Source of the DNA: Cupriavidus necator A5-1
GTDB lineage: Bacteria > Pseudomonadota > Gammaproteobacteria > Burkholderiales > Burkholderiaceae
Assembly (NCBI RefSeq): GCF_000744095.1
Contig: NZ_JQLI01000008.1
Coordinates: 558,001-622,000 of the forward strand
Reading direction: 5' to 3'
DNA length: 64,000 nt
Part shown: in pieces, positions 17,187 through 25,296 of the stretch
Layout: each line of letters begins with the position of its first letter
How positions within the stretch are numbered: the stretch's first letter is position 1
Notes under the pieces: model-generated
Databases searched by the model: none
What the model saw: only the letters and a program-made list of their open reading frames with translations
What the model was told of the DNA's origin: nothing
Made by a program: the position numbers and the translations under genes

Positions 17187-19025
17187 ATGTGTGGCATCGT
17201 CGGCGCGGTTTCCACGCGCAATATCGTTCCGGTCCTGATCGAAGGGCTGCGCCGCCTGGAGTATCGCGGCTATGACTCGTGCGGCGTCGCCGTCGTGCGC
17301 GGCGACGCGGTCGAGCGCGCGCGCACCGTGTCGCGCGTGGCTGACCTCGACGCGCAGACCCAGGCCTCGGGCCTGTCCGGCTTTACCGGCGTCGCGCATA
17401 CCCGCTGGGCCACCCACGGCAAGCCCGATACCGTCAACGCGCACCCGCACCTGTCGGGCGAGACCATCGCGCTGGTGCACAACGGCATCATCGAGAACTA
17501 CGAGCCGCTGCGCGAGGAACTGCGCGCGGTCGGCTACGGCTTCGAGTCGCAGACCGACTCGGAGGTGGTCGCCCACCTGATCCACCAGGCCTACACCTAC
17601 CCGAGTGGCGCCACGCGCGGCGACCTGTTCGCCTCGGTGCGCGCGGTGACCAAGCGCCTGCACGGCGCCTACGCCATCGCCGTGTTCGCCAAGGACCTGC
17701 CCGGCGTCGTGGTCGGCGCCCGCGCCGGTTCGCCGCTGGTGGTGGCGCTGGGCGAGAACGAGGCCTTCCTCGCCTCCGACGCACTTGCCGTGGCCGGCAC
17801 CGCCAACCGCATCATCTACCTGGAAGAGGGTGATGTGGTCGAGATCTCGCTGGACGGCGTGGCCATCCACGACGCGCAAGACCATGCGGTCGAGCGCGAG
17901 GCGCGCCTGGTCGAAGCCCACGCCGCGTCGGTCGAGCTGGGCCCGTACCGCCACTTCATGCAGAAGGAAATCTTCGAGCAGCCGCGCGCGCTGGGCGACA
18001 CGCTGGAAGGCATCGAGACCATCTCGCCGGAACTGTTCGGCAAGGGCGCCGCCGAGGTCTTTGCCGGCATCGACAGCATCCTGATCCTGGCCTGCGGCAC
18101 CAGCTACTACTCCGGCTGCACGGCCAAGTACTGGCTGGAAAGCATCGCCAAGATCCCGACGCAGGTCGAGGTCGCCAGCGAATACCGCTACCGCGACACC
18201 GTGCCCAACCCGCGCGCGCTGGTGGTGGTGATCTCGCAGTCCGGGGAAACCGCCGACACCATGGCCGCGCTGCGCCACGCACGCGCGCTCGGCCATGTCC
18301 ATACGCTGGCGGTGTGCAACGTCGCCACCAGCGCGATGGTGCGCGAAACCGAACTGCGCTTCCTGACCCGCGCCGGCACCGAGATCGGCGTGGCCTCGAC
18401 CAAAGCCTTCACCACGCAGCTGGCCGCGCTGTACATGCTGACGCTGGCGCTGGCCAAGACGCGCGGGCTGCTGACCGAAGAGGCCGAGGCCCGCGACCTG
18501 GCCAACCTGCGCCACCTGCCCGCCGCGCTGCACGGCGTGCTGGCGCTGGAGCCGCAGATCATCGCCTGGTCGGAAGACTTCGCGCGTCGCGAGAACGCGC
18601 TGTTCCTGGGCCGTGGCCTGCACTACCCGATCGCGATGGAAGGCGCCCTCAAGCTCAAGGAAATCTCGTATATCCATGCTGAAGCTTATCCGGCGGGCGA
18701 ACTGAAGCACGGGCCGCTGGCGCTGGTGACCGAGGCGATGCCGGTGGTCACGGTCGCGCCCAACGACGCGCTGCTGGAAAAGCTCAAGTCCAATATCCAG
18801 GAAGTGCGTGCGCGCGGTGGCCGGCTCTATGTGTTTGCCGACAGCGATACGCAGATCCAGTCGTCGGATGGGATCCAGGTGATCCGGATGCCTGAGCACT
18901 ACGGTGACCTGTCGCCGATCCTGCATGTGGTGCCGCTGCAGCTGCTGGCGTATCACACGGCGTGCGCGCGGGGGACGGATGTGGACAAGCCGCGCAACCT
19001 GGCGAAGTCGGTGACGGTGGAGTAA
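17187..19025 (+). CDS. glmS: Glutamine-fructose-6-phosphate aminotransferase (isomerizing)
   Basis: A 612-residue enzyme making glucosamine-6-phosphate, the entry step of amino-sugar synthesis. The N-terminal Ntn glutaminase domain begins MCGIVGAV, exposing Cys after Met removal, with TRWATHG and HNGIIENY. Two SIS domains follow, including CGTSYYSG and SQSGETADT. The C-terminus ends with LAKSVTVE, which forms the ammonia channel and active-site tail. The frame extends 45 bp upstream, but Cys must follow the initiator Met, which fixes the start at 17187. Confidence 0.97.
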   Translation: MCGIVGAVSTRNIVPVLIEGLRRLEYRGYDSCGVAVVRGDAVERARTVSRVADLDAQTQASGLSGFTGVAHTRWATHGKPDTVNAHPHLSGETIALVHNGIIENYEPLREELRAVGYGFESQTDSEVVAHLIHQAYTYPSGATRGDLFASVRAVTKRLHGAYAIAVFAKDLPGVVVGARAGSPLVVALGENEAFLASDALAVAGTANRIIYLEEGDVVEISLDGVAIHDAQDHAVEREARLVEAHAASVELGPYRHFMQKEIFEQPRALGDTLEGIETISPELFGKGAAEVFAGIDSILILACGTSYYSGCTAKYWLESIAKIPTQVEVASEYRYRDTVPNPRALVVVISQSGETADTMAALRHARALGHVHTLAVCNVATSAMVRETELRFLTRAGTEIGVASTKAFTTQLAALYMLTLALAKTRGLLTEEAEARDLANLRHLPAALHGVLALEPQIIAWSEDFARRENALFLGRGLHYPIAMEGALKLKEISYIHAEAYPAGELKHGPLALVTEAMPVVTVAPNDALLEKLKSNIQEVRARGGRLYVFADSDTQIQSSDGIQVIRMPEHYGDLSPILHVVPLQLLAYHTACARGTDVDKPRNLAKSVTVE

Positions 19026-19044
19026 GTCGGCGCGTCATCATGCA

Positions 19045-19075
19045 AAAGAGGCCCTTCGGGGCCTCTTTGCTTTGG
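19045..19075 (+). terminator. Intrinsic terminator of glmS
   Basis: A perfect 10-bp stem, AAAGAGGCCC / GGGCCTCTTT with a stable TTCG tetraloop, spans 19045-19068, 20 bp after the glmS stop, followed by GCTTTGG. It is a clear rho-independent terminator. Confidence 0.9.
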
Positions 19076-19168
19076 TGCGCGTCCTCACGCCACGTACAAC
19101 AGGAACGCCCGCGCTGTCAGCGGATACACCGATCTCAGAATACGATCGCCGCCGTCCCCATGAACGTG

Positions 19169-20083
19169 CTAGTGCTCCTCAGCCGGTTCTTGCTTGCCAC
19201 TGTCGGCACCCAGCGCAAACTCAGCGGACAGCAGGCTCCTGGCGCCGATCTTGGTGTCGTAGGTGACGATCGGGCCCATGGCCCAGTCATGGCCGCGGAA
19301 GCCGTTCAGGCTGTCGGCCAGCGGGCCGCTGTCGTCGCCGAGCTGTTGCGTGGTGCCGGCGATCAGGCCCACACCCGCGCCGTTGGAAAAGCGCTTGAGC
19401 AGCATCGTGTCCAGCGTGAACAGCGGCGCGTTCTGGTAACCGGTGGCGCTGTTGCGTGTGTAGAACTGCAGCCCGGCCACGGCATCGAACTCCAGCCCAT
19501 GCTCGGGGAACAGCTTGGTATAGGCGACCTGCGGCACAAAGGTCCAGTTGTTCAGGCTCGGATTGGCCAGCGCGTTCGGATCGTACTTGCCCGTGGGTGC
19601 CCAGATGTTCAGGCTCAGCGCAACATGCTCGGTCTTGGAGTGGTACACCGCGATGATCGGCGTGAAGTAGATATCGAACAGGTTCGACGCGGTGTCCTGC
19701 GTGCTGGCGCCCGCGCGCCCGGCGCTGAGATTGGCCGTCACCTTCGTCCATACGTACGACAGCGTGAAGCTGGAGGCGAAGTTCCATGCGCCGGGCCCGG
19801 TGTCCCAGACCTTCATCACGGTGGCCAGCGTGAACGCGACCTGCGCGTCGATCCCCAGCGAGGCCTTGCCTGCGATCGGTGCGGCTGCCGCTGATCGAGC
19901 CGTCGAGGTAGAGCTCGCCAATATTGACGGCCAGGATCGGCTCGGGGGACACAATGCCGGCGTTGGGCGTGAGCTGGTGCCGGTGACGGGCCGGCCCAGC
20001 GCGCCTTCGGTGGCATCAGCGCCGGTGGCCGCGCACAGCAGGGGCAGGGCCGACAGCAGCCGGCGTGCAAGCTTGGTTGGCAT
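19169..20083 (-). CDS. SphA/phenol-MetA-type outer-membrane transporter-like protein with apparent compensating frameshifts
   Basis: A 304-residue predicted exported beta-strand-rich protein of the family seen next to aromatic-degradation genes (PF13557-like). A signal peptide (RRLLSALPLLCAATGADA) precedes TEGALGRPVTGT. GGAGG lies upstream of the ATG at 20083. Residues from about 36 to 68 read as unrelated low-complexity sequence (SSRPTPALCPPSRS and on). The same DNA in another frame gives QLTPNAGIVSPEP (needs one restored base) and NIGELYLDGSISGSR, which fit the family. The frame returns at PIAGKASLGID. The gene therefore seems to hold two indels that cancel, or two sequencing errors. Transport of aromatics is only inferred from the family. 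Confidence 0.75.
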   Translation of the reverse strand: MPTKLARRLLSALPLLCAATGADATEGALGRPVTGTSSRPTPALCPPSRSWPSILASSTSTARSAAAAPIAGKASLGIDAQVAFTLATVMKVWDTGPGAWNFASSFTLSYVWTKVTANLSAGRAGASTQDTASNLFDIYFTPIIAVYHSKTEHVALSLNIWAPTGKYDPNALANPSLNNWTFVPQVAYTKLFPEHGLEFDAVAGLQFYTRNSATGYQNAPLFTLDTMLLKRFSNGAGVGLIAGTTQQLGDDSGPLADSLNGFRGHDWAMGPIVTYDTKIGARSLLSAEFALGADSGKQEPAEEH

Positions 20084-20227
20084 GTCAGGAACCTCCGGAG
20101 CACCGGCGAAAACCGCCTGGCGGGCACGCGCGAGCCGCCGGATCGCCTGGCGACCAACATAGCACGCCATAATTCGCTGCGATCTGAAAAGATTTGGACG
20201 GGCAGATTCCTGTTTTTCGACGTTCTG

Positions 20228-21199
20228 CTAAGGCTGCGTGCCGCGGCTTTGCGCCAGCACTTCATGCACCAGCGCCGCAAACGCGCGTGCGGCCGGCGAG
20301 GGCGAGTGCCCGGCCAGCGACACGATGCCGTACTGCGCCCTGAGTTCGCTGGGCGGGCGCATCGGCAGGGCCACCGCCGCGCCTTGTGCGCAAGCGTCGG
20401 CCATCATCGCCGCCGGTACCAGCGCCACGGCGTCGGTGCCCAGCATCAGCGTGCGCAGCGCGTGCATGTCGTTGCAGGTGACGGTCAGCAGGGCGGCGGC
20501 GTCTTCGCCGGCCGGGTCGGCACTCTCTCCGGCATTCTTGCCGGCATCGTGCAGCGCTTGCCGGAAGAAATCGCGGATATGCGGCGGCAGCCGCGGCCCC
20601 GCCACCGGGTAGGCCGTCAGCGCGGGCAGGCTGACTGCGCGCAACTGCGCCAGCGGATGCGCGCGGCGCACGAAGAACCCGGTCTCCAGCGCCGGCAGCC
20701 GCTCGATCTGCAGGTGGCCGAGCGCCGCCAGGCTGCGGCTTTCGCCGATGAAGACGTCGAGCCGCTCGGCTTCCAGTGCGCGCAGCATGGTCGGGGTGTC
20801 GGCGGTCTCGACGTCGATGCGCAGGCGCGGGTAGCGCCGCACCAGCGCCTCCAGCACCGGGTCGAGCAGGAACGACGCGGCGAACGGCCCGAAGCCGGCG
20901 CGGATCTCGCCGATCTCCACGTCCTCCAGCAGCTGCAGGTCGCGCCGCAGCTCGCGGCCCTCGCGCAACATGCGCCGGGCGCGTTCCAGCACCAGCGCGC
21001 CGGCCGCGGTCGGGCGCACCTTGCCGTAGCTGCGGTCGATCAGCTGGCCCAGGTCGGCTTCCAGCGCCTGGATGCTGCGCGTCAGCGCCGGCTGCGACAG
21101 GTGCAGCGCGGTGGCGGCGCGGGCAAAGCTGCCCTGTTCGACCAGGGATACGAAGTGATGCAGCTGCCTTATTCCCAGGAAGCTCATGAACTTAACCAT
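20228..21199 (-). CDS. LysR-family transcriptional regulator
   Basis: A 323-residue LysR protein. The N-terminal winged helix reads IRQLHHFVSLVEQGSFARAA followed by LHLSQPALTRSIQALE. The effector domain of the periplasmic-binding type starts near residue 93 (IRAGFGPFAASFLLDPVLEA). The start may be Met1 or Met5. It is divergent from a Bug/TctC receptor gene with 98 bp between, the standard LysR arrangement, so it probably controls that gene and itself. The effector is unknown. Confidence 0.92.
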   Translation of the reverse strand: MVKFMSFLGIRQLHHFVSLVEQGSFARAATALHLSQPALTRSIQALEADLGQLIDRSYGKVRPTAAGALVLERARRMLREGRELRRDLQLLEDVEIGEIRAGFGPFAASFLLDPVLEALVRRYPRLRIDVETADTPTMLRALEAERLDVFIGESRSLAALGHLQIERLPALETGFFVRRAHPLAQLRAVSLPALTAYPVAGPRLPPHIRDFFRQALHDAGKNAGESADPAGEDAAALLTVTCNDMHALRTLMLGTDAVALVPAAMMADACAQGAAVALPMRPPSELRAQYGIVSLAGHSPSPAARAFAALVHEVLAQSRGTQP

Positions 21200-21297
21200 T
21201 TATGCATGGAAACCTGAAAAATATTGCATTGGACGTAGTTTCTCAAGCCCGCTACCGTTGTCCTCCAAAACCATAAAGACGACCTGGAGACGACGAC

Positions 21298-22278
21298 ATG
21301 AACCGACGCGCAATGCTCGCGCTCGCACTCGGCGGGCTGACGCTCAGCCTGGCCCTGCCGGCCGCCGCGCAGACCTATCCCGTCAAGCCCATCCGCATCG
21401 TGGTGCCCTACGTGGCCGGCGGCGGCACCGACACCATCGCCCGCGCCATGGGCGAGAAGCTCAGCAAGCGGCTGGGCCAGCCCGTGGTGGTAGACAACAA
21501 GGCCGGCGCCTCCGGCATCATCGGCACAGACGCCGTGGCCAAGGCCGCGCCCGACGGCTACACGCTGCTGCTGACGATCACGCAGTCAGTGCTGACCAAC
21601 CAGTTCCTGTATGAGAAGCTGCCCTACGACCCGCGCAGGGACCTGACCATGATCAGCGTGCTGGCCGATGCGCAGCTGGTGCTGGTGGCGCATCCGTCGG
21701 TGCCGGCGCGCACGGTGCGCGAGCTGGGCGACTACGTGCACGCGCGGCCAGGCAAGGTCACCTATGCCTCGTGGGGCGTGGGCTCGCTGTCGCACCTGAG
21801 CGGCGCCTACTTCAGCAAGCTCACGCGTGGCGAAGCCACGCACGTGCCATACAAGGGCGAGGCGCCGATGATGCAGGACCTGCTCGGCGGGCAGGTGCAG
21901 TTCGGCTTTGCCAGCATCCTGACGGCCAAGCCGTATATCCAGAGCGGCAAGCTCAAGGCGCTGGCCGTGACCGGTACGCAGCGCAGCAGCGCGCTGCCGG
22001 AGATGCCGACCTTTGCCGAATCCGGCATGCAGGACAGCGCCTTCAAGACGCTGGGGTGGATCGGCCTGCTGGCGCCGGTGGGAGTGCCCGCGCCGGTGGT
22101 CGCAAAGCTGGAAGGCGAGGTGCGCGCGATCCTGCAGACGCCGGACATGCAGGCGCGGCTGGTGGCGCTGGGACTGCGCACCGTGGGCAGTTCGCCGGCC
22201 GAGGCGCAGGCGCTTTATGCGCGCGACTGGCCGGTGCTGAAAACGCTGGTGGCGGATTCGGGCGCGAAGCTGGACTGA
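21298..22278 (+). CDS. Bug/TctC-family tripartite tricarboxylate transporter receptor
   Basis: A 326-residue periplasmic solute receptor. The signal peptide MLALALGGLTLSLALPAAAQ is cleaved near residue 24. The mature start YPVKPIRIVVPYVAGGGTDT and VVVDNKAGASGIIGTDAVAK are the Bug signatures, with the conserved Asp that grips a carboxylate or amide ligand. It stands alone next to a LysR gene, with no TctA/TctB membrane subunits here, as is common for the many orphan Bug receptors of beta-proteobacteria. The ligand cannot be read from the sequence. Confidence 0.92.
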   Translation: MNRRAMLALALGGLTLSLALPAAAQTYPVKPIRIVVPYVAGGGTDTIARAMGEKLSKRLGQPVVVDNKAGASGIIGTDAVAKAAPDGYTLLLTITQSVLTNQFLYEKLPYDPRRDLTMISVLADAQLVLVAHPSVPARTVRELGDYVHARPGKVTYASWGVGSLSHLSGAYFSKLTRGEATHVPYKGEAPMMQDLLGGQVQFGFASILTAKPYIQSGKLKALAVTGTQRSSALPEMPTFAESGMQDSAFKTLGWIGLLAPVGVPAPVVAKLEGEVRAILQTPDMQARLVALGLRTVGSSPAEAQALYARDWPVLKTLVADSGAKLD

Positions 22279-22301
22279 TTATTCCTGCCTGAATCCCGAG
22301 G

Positions 22302-22339
22302 ACGGGCGGCGCGGCGGATACCGTGTTCGCCCGTTTTTT
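22302..22339 (+). terminator. Intrinsic terminator of the Bug gene
   Basis: ACGGGCG (22302-22308) pairs with CGCCCGT (22328-22334) and is followed by TTTTTATTT. It lies just after the receptor stop. Confidence 0.75.
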
Positions 22340-22342
22340 ATT

Positions 22343-22562
22343 TGGTTATCGTGTGCGAATCGGACGAATAGAGGGCGAATGGAAACCATTGCCATTCGCA
22401 TCCTCAATTAGCCGGTAAAACCGGGAAATCCCGGCCGAATTCGCTTGATGTCCGCCTTGGCCGACCTACCATGAAAGCCACGGCAGGATATTCGCTGCGG
22501 ATATTCAACGTGCATGAAAATAAGAATTGATTCACCGTATCGAGGGGTCGTCAGGGGTTGCC
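22343..22562 (+). promoter_or_regulatory. Structured, lower-GC leader upstream of bacterioferritin
   Basis: This non-coding stretch contains GCGAATGG / CCATTCGC as a perfect 8-bp inverted repeat with a 9-nt spacer (22375-22399), the hairpins CCGG-TAAAA-CCGG and CCGGG-AAAT-CCCGG (about 22411-22434), and the direct repeat GGATATTC twice about 13 bp apart (near 22485-22506). A/T-rich sequence GAAAATAAGAATTGATTC precedes the start. It presumably holds the bfr promoter and control sites; I see no good match to a Fur box. Confidence 0.45.
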
Positions 22563-23039
22563 ATGAAAACCGACAAAAAGGTGATCCAGTTGCTCAATGG
22601 CCAGCTCAGGCATGAGCTCACCGCGATCAACCAGTATTTCCTGCATGCCCGCATGTATCGGCATTGGGGGCTCAACGCCCTGGGCAAGCACGAATACGAC
22701 GAGTCGATCGAGGAAATGAAGCATGCCGACAAGCTGATTGAGCGCATCCTGCTGCTCGACGGCCTGCCCAACCTGCAGGACCTGGACAAGCTGCTGATCG
22801 GCGAAAACACCGAGGAAATGTTGCGCTGCGACCTGAAGCTTGAGCAGGTATCGCAGGCCAGCTGCAAGGAAGCGATCAAGTATTTCGAATCAGTCAGCGA
22901 CTATGTGTCGCGCGAGGTCGTGGTCCATATCCTGGAAGACACCGAAGAGCATATCGATTGGCTGGAAGCGCAGCTCGAACTGGTCGTCAAGGTCGGCCTG
23001 CAGAACTATATCCAGTCCGCCATGGGCGACATCGGCTAG
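22563..23039 (+). CDS. bfr: Bacterioferritin
   Basis: A 158-residue heme-containing iron-storage protein that assembles into a 24-mer shell. Di-iron ligands Glu18, Glu51, His54, Glu94 and His130 are at the classic positions, and Met52 is the inter-subunit heme ligand. Position 127, a glutamate ligand in E. coli Bfr, is Thr here (DTEEH at 126-130), with Glu128 and Glu129 next to it. No ferredoxin (bfd) or second bfr gene is adjacent. The frame stays open 36 bp further upstream, but MKTDKKVIQLLN is the family start. Confidence 0.94.
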   Translation: MKTDKKVIQLLNGQLRHELTAINQYFLHARMYRHWGLNALGKHEYDESIEEMKHADKLIERILLLDGLPNLQDLDKLLIGENTEEMLRCDLKLEQVSQASCKEAIKYFESVSDYVSREVVVHILEDTEEHIDWLEAQLELVVKVGLQNYIQSAMGDIG

Positions 23040-23139
23040 CCGCTCCGGGGCAGTGCCCGCGCGGTGCCCTGCAGACTTTTCCATTTCCCGCTACACTGCG
23101 GCCCGCAACCCGACGCGCCTGTATGACGCGTCGTCCACG

Positions 23140-23214
23140 GGCGGGGTGGCAGAGTGGTGATGCAACGGCCTGCAAAGCCGTATACGACGGTTCGATTCCG
23201 TATCCCCGCCTCCA
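23140..23214 (+). tRNA. tRNA-Cys (GCA)
   Basis: Acceptor GGCGGGG pairs with CCCCGCC, followed by T and an encoded CCA. The anticodon arm ACGGC-CTGCAAA-GCCGT has anticodon GCA. T-loop TTCGATT is present. Length is 75 nt including CCA, against 74 for E. coli tRNA-Cys. By hand folding there are six bases (CCGTAT) between the T-loop and the acceptor strand rather than five, so the T-stem needs a bulge. Confidence 0.9.
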
Positions 23215-23560
23215 GTACTCTCTTGCCGGCGCATTGCCGCCGGGCGTGAACGGCGTCCCGTTCCCTTGCGCTGCGCGACGCTTCCGCAACGCTCTCATCG
23301 CTCAGCGTTCTCCCGCATTCCATTCCAGCCGCGTGCACGCGCAGCCATGCGTGCGCGTGCGCCAAAATAACCTGCGTATTTCCGTACACCCCCCTTTATT
23401 CCGTTTCATCCCTGATAGATCAAAGCGGGCGGATCGGGTAGTGTTGCGCGTCAGGCCAAAACGGCCTGCGTGCACAGCGTGCCGCCTGCCGGCAGCGCAA
23501 CCATGACCGGGCTTCCATGGTGTTCCCGTTGCTAAGTGATGTGAAGAAGAGAGGCTCCAG
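23215..23560. other. Intergenic region after tRNA-Cys, no gene seen
   Basis: These 346 bp lie between tRNA-Cys and the GNAT gene. Open frames here are short or shadows with no recognisable protein. There is a C-run and AT-richer patch near 23380-23410. AAGAGAGGCTCC before 23561 may serve as the ribosome-binding region. Nothing else was identified. Confidence 0.6.
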
Positions 23561-24004
23561 ATGATCAAAGACCTGCGTATCCGGGCGGCCATGCCCTCGG
23601 ACGCGCCAGCCGTGGGCGCCGTGCTCGAGCGTTGCGGCCTGCCGACAGACGACGTGCTCCGGCTGCTGGAGCAATTCCACGTTGCGATTCTTGAATCGCA
23701 AATCATCGGCTGCGCCGCCGGCGAGTTGTTCGGCCAGACCGTGGTGATCCGCTCGGTTGCCGTGCTGCCAGAGCACCGCGACCAGGGCGTGGCCACGCAC
23801 GTGGTGCACGCCGCGCTGATGCGCGCGCGCGCCAACGGCGCGCGGCGCGCGGTGCTGCTGGCCTCGAGCTGCCCCAGCTATTTCGCCCGCTACGGCTTTA
23901 CGCTGGTGCCCGCCGCCAAGCTGCCGCAGGAGGTGATGTCCTCCAGCGAATTCCATCGGCATACCGATACGCCGCCGCTGTGCATGTGGTGCGAGTTGAG
24001 CTGA
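23561..24004 (+). CDS. GNAT-family N-acetyltransferase, ArsN2-like
   Basis: A 147-residue GNAT protein. The fold begins LRIRAAMPSDAPAVGAVLERCGLP, and the acetyl-CoA motif A region reads VLPEHRDQGVATHVV with the RxxGxA pattern. Later SSCPSYFARYGFTLVP is the usual C-terminal strand-helix. The opening and length resemble ArsN2-type enzymes, but no arsenic genes are nearby. The substrate is unknown. It is convergent with the CDF gene, with 36 bp between them. Confidence 0.82.
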   Translation: MIKDLRIRAAMPSDAPAVGAVLERCGLPTDDVLRLLEQFHVAILESQIIGCAAGELFGQTVVIRSVAVLPEHRDQGVATHVVHAALMRARANGARRAVLLASSCPSYFARYGFTLVPAAKLPQEVMSSSEFHRHTDTPPLCMWCELS

Positions 24005-24040
24005 GCTCGCACCAGGCGGAGTGAGCGGGAGACGCGTGCT

Positions 24041-25048
24041 TCAGTGCGCGCCAACCTCGCAGCGGCTGATCTCCACCGTCACGTGCACCAGTTCCTCGTG
24101 CACGGACAGCGCCTGGCGCACCCGTTGCGGCGTCAGCGCCTGGTCATGCGTCACCAGGCAGACGATGCAGGCGAACTTCTGCCGGCCCACGCGCCACACA
24201 TGCAAGTCGGTCACGCTGGTAGGTTCCTCACCGTGGTTGTGACCATGGTCGAGGCTCGCCAGCACCTCGCGCACTTCCTCCACCACCGGGTGGTCCATCT
24301 CGCGGTCCAGCAGCACCGTGCCGCTCTGGCGCAGCAGGCCGATCGCCCACTTGCCCACCAGCGCCGCGCCCACCAGCCCCATCACCGGGTCCAGCCAGGC
24401 CCAGCCCAGCCACCAGCCGCCGGCCAGCGCGACGATCGCGAGCACCGAGGTCGCGGCATCGGCCAGCACGTGCACATAGGCGGCGCGCAGGTTGATGTCG
24501 TGGTGGTGGCCGTCGTGGTGATGGTCGTGACCGTGGTGATGGTGGCCATGCCCGTGATCGAGGCCATGCTCGTGGCCATGACCGTGCCCGTGTGAATGCC
24601 CGCCGAGGATCAGCGCGCAGCCCAGGTTGACCAGCAGTCCCAGCGCGGTCACGGCCATGGCCTCGCGGTAGTGGATCGTCTGCGGGCTGAACAGCCGCTC
24701 GACCGAGCCCGCCGCCATCAGCGCCGCGATGCCCAGCAGGAACACCGCGCTGGCAAAGCCGGCGAGCACCTCAATCTTCCAGGTGCCGAAGGCAAAGCGC
24801 CAGTCGCCGGCATAGCGCCGCGCGGCCGCATAGGCAAAGGCCGACAGGCCGATGGCAAGGGCGTGCGAACTCATGTGCCAGCCATCGGCCAGCAGCGCCA
24901 TCGAGTTGAACCAGAGGCCGGCGGCGATTTCCACCACCATGGTGGCGGCGGTGATCGCCATCACCAGGCGCGTGCCGCGCTCGGCGGCGCGGTTGCCGGC
25001 GTCGAAGGTGTGGCTGTGGGTCCACGCGGACAGGTCGTGGGTGTGCAT
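24041..25048 (-). CDS. Cation diffusion facilitator, His-rich, DmeF-like metal exporter
   Basis: A 335-residue CDF antiporter for divalent metals in the inner membrane. Six hydrophobic segments, the metal-site motifs ADGWHMSSHA (Asp55, His58) and HVLADAATS (His193, Asp197), and a C-terminal cytoplasmic domain fit the family. Between spans IV and V lies a very His/Gly-rich loop (about residues 151-183), and the N-terminus also carries His (HTHDLSAWTHSH). This pattern resembles cobalt/zinc exporters of the DmeF group, which is why that name is offered. Specificity is not proven by sequence. Confidence 0.88.
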   Translation of the reverse strand: MHTHDLSAWTHSHTFDAGNRAAERGTRLVMAITAATMVVEIAAGLWFNSMALLADGWHMSSHALAIGLSAFAYAAARRYAGDWRFAFGTWKIEVLAGFASAVFLLGIAALMAAGSVERLFSPQTIHYREAMAVTALGLLVNLGCALILGGHSHGHGHGHEHGLDHGHGHHHHGHDHHHDGHHHDINLRAAYVHVLADAATSVLAIVALAGGWWLGWAWLDPVMGLVGAALVGKWAIGLLRQSGTVLLDREMDHPVVEEVREVLASLDHGHNHGEEPTSVTDLHVWRVGRQKFACIVCLVTHDQALTPQRVRQALSVHEELVHVTVEISRCEVGAH

Positions 25049-25296
25049 CGTCAGATCCTGCTCAGAGCTTGAAGTCGGTCAGTTGCGGCCACGCGGCGCG
25101 GCCATTCAGGCACAAGGGTAGCAGAGCACCGGTGCGCCAACGGCTGCGTCCCTGACGGGCGCAGGGGCGGGTAGCCGGCCCGGATTGATGAATGAGTGGA
25201 ACGAATGAGTGTCGCCAGAGGAAATCCTGTCCATGGATTTCGTGATTACACTAGCCTTCGGACGCCAATGGCAGCGGCCAGCACAGGAGACAGACG

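Noticed and set aside
19287..19952. Separate minus-strand gene of 221 codons overlapping the SphA-like gene
   Set aside because: Only its first 25 or so residues look like protein of that family; the rest is out of frame. It marks the frameshifted segment rather than a second gene.
22500..22550. Fur box in front of bfr
   Set aside because: The GAAAATAAGAATTGATTC stretch is AT-rich but matches the 19-bp Fur consensus poorly.
24470..24605. Tandem GTG/CAT-rich repeats looking like a satellite or CRISPR
   Set aside because: They are the codons of the His-rich loop of the CDF protein. There are no equal spacers.
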